From assembly GCA_902615625.1 (NCBI GenBank), contig CACMPM010000009.1, positions 1 through 56,912 on the forward strand: a stretch of 56,912 bases of DNA. Reading direction: 5' to 3'. The position numbers were made by a program, and so were the translations under genes. How positions within the stretch are numbered: position 1 is the stretch's first letter; each line of letters begins with the position of its first letter. Of the stretch, positions 26,728 to 34,589 are shown in pieces. Origin of the DNA: an uncultured Alphaproteobacteria bacterium. GTDB lineage: Bacteria > Pseudomonadota > Alphaproteobacteria > HIMB59 > GCA-002718135. A model generated the notes under the pieces. The model was not told where the DNA came from, made no database searches, and saw only the letters and a program-made list of their open reading frames with translations.

Positions 26728-27981
26728 ATGAAAAAATTAATTACAGGATTGGCAGCCGTATTAGCTTTCGGTTTTTATGGTTCTGTTAATTCAGCTAAGT
26801 CTATTGAAATAGAAGTAGCTTATCCTTATTCAGGATTATTCGATGTAACGTTTCAAGCTATTATGCCAGAGTTTGAAAAAGCGCATCCAGATATTCAAGT
26901 TAAATTTAGAGCAACTTATGAAAACTATGAAGATGCAACTGCAACAATTTTTAGAGAGTCTACTTCAGGTAACTTACCAGATGTAACGATGCAAGGTCTT
27001 AACAGACAAGCACCTCTAGTAGATAAAGGTATTGCAAAGTCTTTAGAGCCATTTATCGCAAAAGAGGCAGCTTTTGAAAAAGATGGTTACCATTCTGCTA
27101 TGTTAAGTCTTTCAACATTCGGTGGTGAAGTTTATGGATTACCATTTTCTGTATCAACACCTGTTGGATATTATAACATGGATTTATTAGCTGAAGCAGG
27201 TGTAGATAGTATTCCAACTAACTGGGACGAAGTTATTGCAGCATGTAATAAATTGGAAGCAGCAGGTAAAGGAACTCTATACTTTGGTTGGAACATCACA
27301 GGTAACTGGTTCCACCAAGCATTAATGCATACTCAGAACGTTCCAATGGTTAAAGATGGAGCTGTAAATATGGGTGGTGATGCAGGACTTGCAACGTTAG
27401 AGCAAATGAAAGCAATCATGAGTGGATGTAATATGCCAAACTATTCAATTGCTGATGGTCAAGCTGCGTTTAACGCAGGTACTATTGGTATGATGTTCTG
27501 GTCTACTTCAAGCTTGGGTTCAGTTAATGCTGCAAAGGCAGACTTTGTTTTAAAAACTGCACCGTTCCCTGGAATGGCTGGAGTAAACAATGGAACACCA
27601 GCAAGATTGCCAGCAGGTGGAAACGCTGCAATGTTAGTGTCTACATCTGATGATCCAGCAAGAGTTGATGCTGCATGGACTTTCTTAAAGTTCATAACAT
27701 CAGGTATTGGTGCTGCATTAGTTGCTGAAACAACTGGATATGTTCCACCAAACAAAGCAGCGAATGAATTATTAGGTGATTTCTATAGTAAAAACCCTAA
27801 TAAACTTACTGCAGTTGAACAACTTCCACTTCTTGCAGATTGGTTTGCATATCCTGGAGAAAATGGATTAGCTGTTACACAGGTAATCTATGATTACACA
27901 GAAGAAATTGCTACAGGCGACGCTGATGATATGGGTGATCTCCAAGAAGAAATGATGGAAGAAATAAACGATCTTATGTAA
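26728..27981 (+). CDS. ugpB: ABC transporter substrate-binding protein, UgpB-like
   Basis: A 417-residue periplasmic binding protein of the SBP_bac_1 class. It has a signal peptide (about 1-22), a SVSTPVGYYNMDLLAEAG segment and a late TTGYVPPNKAA motif that parallels UgpB's loop near the ligand site; the C-terminus is acidic. A strong Shine-Dalgarno GGGAGGA (26717-26723) precedes the ATG, suggesting high expression. It is separated from the permease operon but is the only matching binding protein nearby. Candidate ligands are 2-aminoethylphosphonate, other phosphonates or glycerophosphodiesters. It is followed by its own terminator. Confidence 0.85.
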   Translation: MKKLITGLAAVLAFGFYGSVNSAKSIEIEVAYPYSGLFDVTFQAIMPEFEKAHPDIQVKFRATYENYEDATATIFRESTSGNLPDVTMQGLNRQAPLVDKGIAKSLEPFIAKEAAFEKDGYHSAMLSLSTFGGEVYGLPFSVSTPVGYYNMDLLAEAGVDSIPTNWDEVIAACNKLEAAGKGTLYFGWNITGNWFHQALMHTQNVPMVKDGAVNMGGDAGLATLEQMKAIMSGCNMPNYSIADGQAAFNAGTIGMMFWSTSSLGSVNAAKADFVLKTAPFPGMAGVNNGTPARLPAGGNAAMLVSTSDDPARVDAAWTFLKFITSGIGAALVAETTGYVPPNKAANELLGDFYSKNPNKLTAVEQLPLLADWFAYPGENGLAVTQVIYDYTEEIATGDADDMGDLQEEMMEEINDLM

Positions 27982-28012
27982 TTTGAGATTATTTATTATT
28001 AACTTTTTATTA

Positions 28013-28044
28013 CAGCGGCTTTATAAAAGCCGCTGTTTTATTTT
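28013..28044 (+). terminator. Rho-independent terminator after ugpB-like gene
   Basis: CAGCGGCTTT (28013-28022) and AAAGCCGCTG (28026-28035) make a perfect ten-base-pair stem around an ATA loop, followed by TTTTATTTT. It separates the binding-protein gene from the downstream enzyme genes, so binding protein can be made in excess. Confidence 0.9.
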
Positions 28045-28068
28045 AAATTTAAATGGGAGTAAAAATAG

Positions 28069-29148
28069 ATGCCTCTTAAAACAACTACAATAGGTGCTTA
28101 TCCAAAACCGAAACAAACACCTATTCAAGATTGGTTTTTAGGGACAAAATCAGAAGAAGAGAGAAAAGCGTCAAAAGGATTATTATCAAATTGGTCGCCT
28201 GGCGCATATGAAAAAGCATTAGAGTCTGCAGGTGCAGATGCTGAAAAATTATTTTTAGCAGCAATTAAAGAAGTTATAACTGATCAGGTAAATGCGGGTA
28301 TTGATGTTCCAACAGATGGAGAAGTCAGACGTGAGAGTTACGTATTATATCAATGTCGATTTTTAAATGGAGTAAGCTTTAAAGAAGTTACACATAAGTC
28401 AGTAAGACAAGGCGCGTTCGAAGCTGATCTTCCAACTATTGTTGCACCGATTTCAAGTAAAGAAATACGTATGCATCTAGACTGGAAGAGTGCACAACAA
28501 TTTACAAAAAATCCAGTTAAAATTACCCTACCTGGACCAATGACAATAACAGATTCAATTGCTAACAACTACTATGATGACATGAAAAAACTTGGTTTTG
28601 ATTTAGCATTAGCTCTCAATAAAGAAATCAAGGCACTTGTAGATGCAGGTTGTCAGTATATTCAAATTGATGAACCAGTATTTGCTAGAAAGCCTGATGA
28701 AGCTCATTCATATGGTATGGAAAATTTAGAAAGAATGATGCATGGTATTCCTAAAGAAGTGCAACGCGTTTGCCATATTTGTTGTGGTTATCCCAATTCA
28801 CTAGATTCAGAAGGGTATAAAAAGGCTGATCTAGATGCTTATGATAGAATTGCATCACTTGTAGATGATTCAACTATTGATGAAGTATCTTTAGAAGATT
28901 CACATAGGCATAATGATTTAAATCTTTTAGAAAAATTTACTAAAACAAAAGTAATTTTTGGATTTATTGATATTGCAAAAAGCAGAATGGAATCTGTTGA
29001 AGAAGTAAGAGTTCGTATCAAAGATTCACTTGAACATATTGATGAACACCGCTTAATAGCTGCACCAGATTGTGGTTTAGGTTTCTTTACTCGAGAACAA
29101 GCAATTGAGAAAATGACAATTTTAACTAAAGCGGCAAAATCAATTTAA
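28069..29148 (+). CDS. core-MetE type (cobalamin-independent) methyltransferase
   Basis: A 359-residue protein equal to only the C-terminal catalytic half of MetE. All zinc ligands align: H236 and C238 (VCHICCG), E276 (SLEDSHRH) and C335 (PDCGLGF). The substrate Asp region IDEPVF is at 200-205. Full MetE is about 750 residues; the folate-binding N-terminal half is absent. Such core-MetE proteins transfer methyl groups to homocysteine or related thiols, some with unusual donors. It is the first gene of a three-gene group with a Fe-ADH and a SAM methyltransferase. Its role inside a phosphonate island is unknown; a methyl-group donor derived from a phosphonate is possible. Confidence 0.8.
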   Translation: MPLKTTTIGAYPKPKQTPIQDWFLGTKSEEERKASKGLLSNWSPGAYEKALESAGADAEKLFLAAIKEVITDQVNAGIDVPTDGEVRRESYVLYQCRFLNGVSFKEVTHKSVRQGAFEADLPTIVAPISSKEIRMHLDWKSAQQFTKNPVKITLPGPMTITDSIANNYYDDMKKLGFDLALALNKEIKALVDAGCQYIQIDEPVFARKPDEAHSYGMENLERMMHGIPKEVQRVCHICCGYPNSLDSEGYKKADLDAYDRIASLVDDSTIDEVSLEDSHRHNDLNLLEKFTKTKVIFGFIDIAKSRMESVEEVRVRIKDSLEHIDEHRLIAAPDCGLGFFTREQAIEKMTILTKAAKSI

Positions 29149-29152
29149 TGTA

Positions 29153-30265
29153 ATGTGGAATTATTTTAATCCTGTTGAAATTATCTTTGGAGAAAATAGA
29201 TTTAAAGAAGTACATGATGCTCTTAAAAATAAGAACTACATCATAATCACTCATCCAGAAGAAATTTTTAAAAAATATAGCGATGAATTAAAATCTTCTT
29301 CAAATCCACCACTATCCATTATGACGGATGTTCAGCCTAATCCAGATTATAAGGATATTTTAGAGCTACAAAAAAAATTTTCTTCAATCAATAAATCGGT
29401 AGATTATATTTTAGCTATAGGTGGTGGCTCTGTTACAGACACAGCTAAAGCAATTGCTGCTTTTAAAGATAAACAAGAATATCTAACAGATTTCGTTCGC
29501 AATAAGAAAAGTCCAAGAGTCGAAAATCCAATCAAGATTATTGCAATACCTACAACTTCAGGAACATCAAGTGAGCTTACGTGTTGGGCCACAATTTGGG
29601 ATAAAGAAAAAAACAATAAATTATCTTTGGCGCATAAATCTCTTTATGCAGAAAAAGCAATTATCGATCCATCAATTATGGTTGATAAGCCTTTAGGCTT
29701 GACCATTTCAACAGGTTTAGATGCTCTCTCTCATTCAATGGAAAGTATTTGGAATATTAATGCAAACCCAATTTCTGCTTCTCATGCAATACAAGCATCA
29801 AAATTAGTATTAGAAAATTTACCACTTCTCGCTAAAGATTTAAGAAACGTTGAATTACGTTCAAACATTGCACTGGCATGCGTTCATGCTGGCTTAGCGT
29901 TTTCCAATACAAAAACTGCTATTGCGCACAATCTATCTTACCCTGTGACGCTCAATTATGGCATTCAACATGGTATTGCTTGCTCATTTACATTACCCAT
30001 GATTACTAAAAGTATGGTTGGAATTGACAGTGTCGCTGAGGAAAGACTAAAATTAATTTTTAACGATAATCTAGAAAATGCTGCAAATCATCTGAGTGAA
30101 TTTATGCGTTCTTTAGAGGTTCCTCTAAACTTAAATGAAATAAAAGTTCCTGTTCATGAATGGAATAATATAGTAGATGATGCGTTTTTAGGGGAACGAG
30201 GTAAAAACTTTATTGGCAATAAAGAAGCCTTCATATCTTCTGCTAAATCAATGGGACTTTATTAG
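29153..30265 (+). CDS. iron-containing alcohol dehydrogenase, phosphonoacetaldehyde-reductase-like
   Basis: A 370-residue group III alcohol dehydrogenase. The nucleotide motif AIGGGSVTDTAKA (88-100) and metal ligands D190, H194 (GLDALSHSME), H259 and H273 (GIQHG) are intact. The N-terminal WNYFNPVEIIFGEN resembles the PhpC/FomC-type phosphonoacetaldehyde reductases that interconvert phosphonoacetaldehyde and 2-hydroxyethylphosphonate. In this catabolic setting the reverse oxidation would feed 2-hydroxyethylphosphonate into the PhnY-PhnA route. Gaps of four and two bases to its neighbours show an operon. Confidence 0.72.
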   Translation: MWNYFNPVEIIFGENRFKEVHDALKNKNYIIITHPEEIFKKYSDELKSSSNPPLSIMTDVQPNPDYKDILELQKKFSSINKSVDYILAIGGGSVTDTAKAIAAFKDKQEYLTDFVRNKKSPRVENPIKIIAIPTTSGTSSELTCWATIWDKEKNNKLSLAHKSLYAEKAIIDPSIMVDKPLGLTISTGLDALSHSMESIWNINANPISASHAIQASKLVLENLPLLAKDLRNVELRSNIALACVHAGLAFSNTKTAIAHNLSYPVTLNYGIQHGIACSFTLPMITKSMVGIDSVAEERLKLIFNDNLENAANHLSEFMRSLEVPLNLNEIKVPVHEWNNIVDDAFLGERGKNFIGNKEAFISSAKSMGLY

Positions 30266-30267
30266 TA

Positions 30268-31374
30268 ATGAAAAAAAATTTCAGGTTTTATGATAACAGA
30301 CAAAAATACTTATTATTTGTCACAACAACAAATGAAAAAAATCAAATTGCTGATGCGATACGCCCTCACGTAAATAAAATTAAACCGCAAAAACCTGGCA
30401 TAAAAATATTTGATGCTGGTATGGGAGATGGCTCTTTACTTATGAATGTTATGCGTCAGTGCCACGAGGCTAGGCCTAACGTACCTCTATTAGTTTGCAC
30501 AAAAGAAATAAGCATAGAAGATGTAAGATTAGGTTTAGAAAAGTTACCCGATAGGTTTGTTGAACACAAGAATACTGTTTTTGTCATTTCAAATCTACAC
30601 TACGCGGAAGCAGCAAACCTAAAATCAAAAAATGAAGTTAAACAGAAAAAAATTAATTGGAATATTATTAAATTAAAAGGTGACACCTCTCTTGAATTTG
30701 CCCAACAATTAAGAAAACAAAATGAATTTTTAGAAAAAAAATGGAATATAGAAATTAATAAAAAGTCAGGTAACCATACTTATAAAGAGCCTTCAGTCAT
30801 GGTTATCTACCGCGAAGATCAAGAATTTAATGTAAATGAATTAATCCCTACCAAAAAAAAATCAGATAATAAATTTGATCTTATTATTGCTTCACAGCCT
30901 TATCGTTCAAGAATTTCAGCAGAAAAGAAATCAAAATATGTCATCGAACCAATGATTCGAGCGTTAAAATCAAAAGGGAAATTGTTAACTATTCATGCTT
31001 CAGGAAAAGATCCTGCTAATGAAATAATTCGTAAAATTTGGCCAAAAGAGGACCCATTTCCTTCTCTTGGAAATAGTATCATTTCTTATCTTAAGAAAAA
31101 TTTAGATAAAGATTTATTAAGCAGCTTATCTTTTGGAGAAAAAAGAATTATTAAATGTAAATTGAGAGCTCTACCAACAGAAATCAGTGGAGGCATAGCT
31201 ACATCATTAGTTTTTTCTGCTTGGAATGCTTCCATATATGTCAATCAAATGGATGATGATAAAGTAATGAAGGTAGAAAAAACAAAAAATTACGAAAAAG
31301 TAGTTCAAAATATTGTTGCTAAAAATAAAGGCCTTTATTTTAACAATGAAATATTTGTAATCGAAAAAAAATAA
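30268..31374 (+). CDS. putative class I SAM-dependent methyltransferase
   Basis: A 368-residue basic protein with a SAM-binding motif I, FDAGMGDGSLL (48-58), followed at about residues 203-212 by DLIIASQPYR, which takes the place of an Asn/Asp-Pro-Pro-Tyr-like catalytic motif. An N-terminal 45 residues and a lysine-rich middle insertion (about 120-180) are not recognised. It starts two bases after the Fe-ADH. The substrate is unknown; family resemblance beyond the Rossmann core is weak. It ends four bases from a convergent phosphodiesterase gene. Confidence 0.55.
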   Translation: MKKNFRFYDNRQKYLLFVTTTNEKNQIADAIRPHVNKIKPQKPGIKIFDAGMGDGSLLMNVMRQCHEARPNVPLLVCTKEISIEDVRLGLEKLPDRFVEHKNTVFVISNLHYAEAANLKSKNEVKQKKINWNIIKLKGDTSLEFAQQLRKQNEFLEKKWNIEINKKSGNHTYKEPSVMVIYREDQEFNVNELIPTKKKSDNKFDLIIASQPYRSRISAEKKSKYVIEPMIRALKSKGKLLTIHASGKDPANEIIRKIWPKEDPFPSLGNSIISYLKKNLDKDLLSSLSFGEKRIIKCKLRALPTEISGGIATSLVFSAWNASIYVNQMDDDKVMKVEKTKNYEKVVQNIVAKNKGLYFNNEIFVIEKK

Positions 31375-31378
31375 TTTT

Positions 31379-32167
31379 TTATTTAAACCAATTAACTTCT
31401 GTTTTTAAAAAATCCTCTGTATGAATAATTAAGGCGTCAGATCGAATTATTGCAACATTATAATTTGTATCTGTATTAGCCGTTCCTAAACGATATTCAT
31501 TTGAGAAGTTAGGTATTAGAGGAGACCAAGTACTTCTTGGGGAGGAAAAAGTAATACCACAATAAGAGCCAGAACTTGTAATGTGTTGATGACCAAAAAA
31601 AATATGTTTTATTATATTATTATTTTTAGTTAAAATTTGTTGAAACTCTTTTTTTTGTTGTAATCCTATTCCATCACTTTCCTCTTTTACTAATGCCAGT
31701 GGATTATGATGCATAAAGATGTACGTATCCGTATTAGTCTTACTTAAAATATTATTTAACCATTCTTGCCTCTCTTCACAATAATGTCCTTGGTGAGTGT
31801 TAATCAGATTAGTATCTATAAAAATTAAACGTTTATTATCTATATCCTTAAAGTATTGAATAAATCCATTTGGATCGGTTTCAATATTAGGAAAGTTTAT
31901 TTTAAATTCATCTCTGTTATCATGATTACCTATAATTAGTTGAGGATTTAAATTCTTCGGCAGACCTGCTTCATCAATTATTTTTAAAAATAACTGATAA
32001 GAATCTTTATCACCTAAGTCTGTAATATCACCAGTGATGGCAAATAAATCTGCATCACCATGATTATTTTTTATATGAGTTAATGCTTTTTTAAATTTAC
32101 TGACAGGATCTATGCCATGAATCTTATCTATATAAATATGAGGGTCTGAAAGGTGAATAATTTTCAT
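31379..32167 (-). CDS. calcineurin-like phosphodiesterase (GpdQ/CpdA type)
   Basis: A 262-residue binuclear metallophosphoesterase with all five motifs: D8-x-H10 (LSDPH), GDITD (46-50), GNHD (80-83), HH (153-154) and GHQH (192-195). The closest functional types are GpdQ glycerophosphodiesterase and CpdA cyclic-nucleotide phosphodiesterase. It is the last gene of the phnW operon. With a Ugp-type transporter nearby, hydrolysis of imported glycerophosphodiesters or phosphonate esters is plausible, but not shown by sequence. Confidence 0.8.
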   Translation of the reverse strand: MKIIHLSDPHIYIDKIHGIDPVSKFKKALTHIKNNHGDADLFAITGDITDLGDKDSYQLFLKIIDEAGLPKNLNPQLIIGNHDNRDEFKINFPNIETDPNGFIQYFKDIDNKRLIFIDTNLINTHQGHYCEERQEWLNNILSKTNTDTYIFMHHNPLALVKEESDGIGLQQKKEFQQILTKNNNIIKHIFFGHQHITSSGSYCGITFSSPRSTWSPLIPNFSNEYRLGTANTDTNYNVAIIRSDALIIHTEDFLKTEVNWFK

Positions 32168-32187
32168 TATTAAATATAAATTTATAA

Positions 32188-32820
32188 TTAGATCGCAGTT
32201 TTAAAATAAATATACTTATTAAATTCCTCTTTTAAGTCGATGCTAACTCTTGCATGTACTTTACCTTGTTTTCCTTGAAACGATTGTTTTTCTGTAACTG
32301 GAAACACCCCTTCATGCCAAATATTTGGATGAATATACAAACCTTTTGATCCGTCACAATAAAATGCTTTAAAATGTTCTGGTTCAATGTCGTCTGTAGG
32401 TAAGGCTAAAGGACAAATAAATGGTTTATTTTCTTCAGGAAAGAAAAGCTGACCTCCATCAGGATGATAATTTGCATGCCATAAAAAAATTTTTGTTGGA
32501 TCTGAATATTTATCTTTTTGTAATCCTTGATCAGGATTATTGGCATAACCCAGTATATATTTTCCATCTACTTCATAATCGCTCTTATGTTGAACAGCAT
32601 TATTTTGCCCATAAAGCACGTCACCTTGCCACCAGGTATCAAAAGAACCTTCGGTAGTTCCACCTTCATTACCAGTTCCCTCTTCTATGTCACGCCATCC
32701 TTGTTTTGGCCAAGTAACAATTTCAATATCACTATTTTCAAAACTATCGATTAAATACCCATATCCTTTAAGATTTTCATTTGTTGCTTTAACTAAAGGT
32801 ATTTCAATTTCTTTTGTCAT
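32188..32820 (-). CDS. AllA-like (ureidoglycolate lyase fold) protein
   Basis: A 210-residue protein whose central part resembles the ureidoglycolate lyase/AllA superfamily: HPDGGQLFFP (119-128) in place of the family's HPxxSQxFxP, then IHPNIWHEGVFPV (163-175) in place of the xxRGVWHHPLL region. The N-terminal section (40-70, WPKQGWRD, GTTEGSF, WWQGDV) differs from true AllA. No allantoin genes are near; it sits between phnW (seven-base gap) and a phosphodiesterase (20-base gap). The true substrate is probably a phosphonate-pathway compound; this is inference. Confidence 0.55.
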   Translation of the reverse strand: MTKEIEIPLVKATNENLKGYGYLIDSFENSDIEIVTWPKQGWRDIEEGTGNEGGTTEGSFDTWWQGDVLYGQNNAVQHKSDYEVDGKYILGYANNPDQGLQKDKYSDPTKIFLWHANYHPDGGQLFFPEENKPFICPLALPTDDIEPEHFKAFYCDGSKGLYIHPNIWHEGVFPVTEKQSFQGKQGKVHARVSIDLKEEFNKYIYFKTAI

Positions 32821-32827
32821 TGTTTTG

Positions 32828-33925
32828 TTAGTTTAATGTTAGTCCCAACTCAGTAACAACTTCTTTTACAGCTTTTATTGTATCCATCATGTCTTGTTCA
32901 TTTAAATTACCAATACACCCAATTCTAAAAGTTTCTGCCACTGTTAGTTTTCCTGGATAAATTAAAAAATCTTTTTCACTAAGAGCATTATAAAATTGCT
33001 CAAAGTTAAATTTAGGATCATTAGGTTGTTTAAAAGTAATAATAATTGGTGCTTGTAAATTATCAGGAAGTAGTTGCTCAAATCCCAACTCTTTCATTCC
33101 ATTACAAATAATTTCACAATTTTTTTTATATCTTTTACCTCTTCCTTCTACACCGCCTTGTTCTTTATGTTCTTCAATAGCTTGGTTGAATGCAGCTAAT
33201 ACGTGTGTTGGAGGTGTAAATCGCCATTGTTTATTTTTTTCCATTGCTTGCCATTGATCATATAAGTCTAGACTTAGTGAGTGACTATTGCCTTTTGCAT
33301 TTTGAATAACTTCATTTTTAACAAGAATGAAACCAACACCTGGCACACCTTCTAAGCATTTGTTTGATGAAGCGGCTACAGCATCAAAAGTAATTATTTT
33401 AGAACTTAAGGGTAATGCACCAAAGGCACTCATTGCATCGATGAATAACGATAAATTTTTCCCTTCAACCAATTTCGCAATGTCTTCAATAGGATTTAAA
33501 ATACCCGATGTTGTTTCACAATATACGGCAAAGACGTGTGTTAAGCTGTTGCTATCAATTAACTCTTCAATTTTATTGATGTCATGAACTTCATGTTCAG
33601 CAACTTCATATTCAATAAAATCTCTCCCTAAATATGTGCACATTTTTTTCATTCTTTGTCCGTAAGCACCATTGATCAGAATCAGAATTTTAGAATCTTT
33701 TTGAGTAAGAGAGCTCACCATCGACTCTACAGCAAAAGTTCCACTTCCCTGCATTGGAACACATTGATATTTATCTTCACCATCTATTAATTTAACAAGG
33801 GAATCTCTAATTGATGCATTGAGATCAATAAATTTTGTATCTCTCGAACCCCAATCATGAAGCATAGCCTCTTTTGTTGACATCGATGTCGTGAGAGGTC
33901 CAGGGGTTAATAATTTTTTATCCAT
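32828..33925 (-). CDS. phnW: 2-aminoethylphosphonate-pyruvate transaminase
   Basis: A 365-residue class V PLP aminotransferase moving the amino group of 2-aminoethylphosphonate to pyruvate, giving phosphonoacetaldehyde and alanine. The N-terminal LLTPGPLTTS is diagnostic of PhnW. The PLP phosphate motif GSGT is at 60-63, Asp163 (FIDAMSAFG) contacts the pyridine nitrogen and Lys189 (SSNKCLEG) is the Schiff-base lysine. First gene of a leftward operon; its product is consumed by PhnY and PhnA encoded 8-10 kb away on the other strand. Confidence 0.92.
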   Translation of the reverse strand: MDKKLLTPGPLTTSMSTKEAMLHDWGSRDTKFIDLNASIRDSLVKLIDGEDKYQCVPMQGSGTFAVESMVSSLTQKDSKILILINGAYGQRMKKMCTYLGRDFIEYEVAEHEVHDINKIEELIDSNSLTHVFAVYCETTSGILNPIEDIAKLVEGKNLSLFIDAMSAFGALPLSSKIITFDAVAASSNKCLEGVPGVGFILVKNEVIQNAKGNSHSLSLDLYDQWQAMEKNKQWRFTPPTHVLAAFNQAIEEHKEQGGVEGRGKRYKKNCEIICNGMKELGFEQLLPDNLQAPIIITFKQPNDPKFNFEQFYNALSEKDFLIYPGKLTVAETFRIGCIGNLNEQDMMDTIKAVKEVVTELGLTLN

Positions 33926-34013
33926 TAAATATTTACTTAATAAATATTATTATAAATTTGATCAATCTTATTAAAGTTGGAATTGAATTTATTTTCTAAT
34001 AAGTTAATTATAA

Positions 34014-34589
34014 ATGAGAATGGAAGAAAATATTGTAGATTATCTCTTAGATCTTTTGAAAACAAAAGGTGCTGATATTCAATATGGTAATGAGGATGTG
34101 ACTCAGCTTGAGCACGCACTCCAATGTGCTGAACTTGCTGAAAAACATAAATTACCAGGACCAACAATTGCTGCAGCATTACTGCATGATGTTGGCCACC
34201 TTATTTATGAGGACGGCGATCCCATTCATGAAGGGAAAGATGGTCATCATGAAAACTTAGGTGCTGATTTTTTAAAAAAATATTTTGGTGAAGATGTTAT
34301 TTTACCAATAAGAGCACATGTTGATTCAAAAAGATATTTATCAAGTGTTGAAGAGGGTTATTATGATAGCCTATCAGAAGCATCGAAACTTTCGTTAAAA
34401 GTTCAAGGCGGTCCTTTCACAAAAGAAGAAGCAGATGCGTTTATAAGCAAACCTTTTATGGATGAGGCAGTAGAGCTTAGAAGATTTGATGATCTAGCAA
34501 AAATTCTAGATAAAAAAACTCCCGATGTTGAGCATTTTCGCCCCTATTTAGAAGAAGCAAGACAGTCTTTTTTAGCTAAACAAGCGTAA
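34014..34589 (+). CDS. phnZ: PhnZ-like HD-domain mixed-valent di-iron oxygenase
   Basis: A 191-residue HD protein. Metal ligands H34 (LEHAL), H58-D59 (LLHDVGH), H78 or H79 (GHHENLG), H102 (RAHVDSKRYL) and an Asp near 159-160 (RRFDD) match the PhnZ pattern, and Tyr24 and Glu27 (QYGNED) match the PhnZ lid residues. PhnZ oxidatively cleaves (R)-2-amino-1-hydroxyethylphosphonate to glycine and phosphate. Its usual partner, the 2-oxoglutarate oxygenase that hydroxylates 2-aminoethylphosphonate, is not in this window. Divergent from phnW with 88 bases between; the next gene follows with no gap. Confidence 0.82.
   Translation: MRMEENIVDYLLDLLKTKGADIQYGNEDVTQLEHALQCAELAEKHKLPGPTIAAALLHDVGHLIYEDGDPIHEGKDGHHENLGADFLKKYFGEDVILPIRAHVDSKRYLSSVEEGYYDSLSEASKLSLKVQGGPFTKEEADAFISKPFMDEAVELRRFDDLAKILDKKTPDVEHFRPYLEEARQSFLAKQA

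Noticed and set aside
27459..27755. 98-residue open frame on the minus strand inside the ugpB-like gene
   Set aside because: It is an antisense shadow of a well-supported coding sequence, with no recognisable motif or ribosome-binding site.
28069..31374. Phosphonate biosynthesis cluster (methylphosphonate or similar)
   Set aside because: The Fe-ADH could be biosynthetic, but there is no pepM, ppd or mpnS gene, while phnW, phnY and phnA are catabolic.
33926..34013. PhoB box between phnW and the phnZ-like gene
   Set aside because: Only very weak AT-rich repeats (TTGAATT, TTCTAAT) were found; no GTAAT or GTAAC half-site at 11-base spacing.
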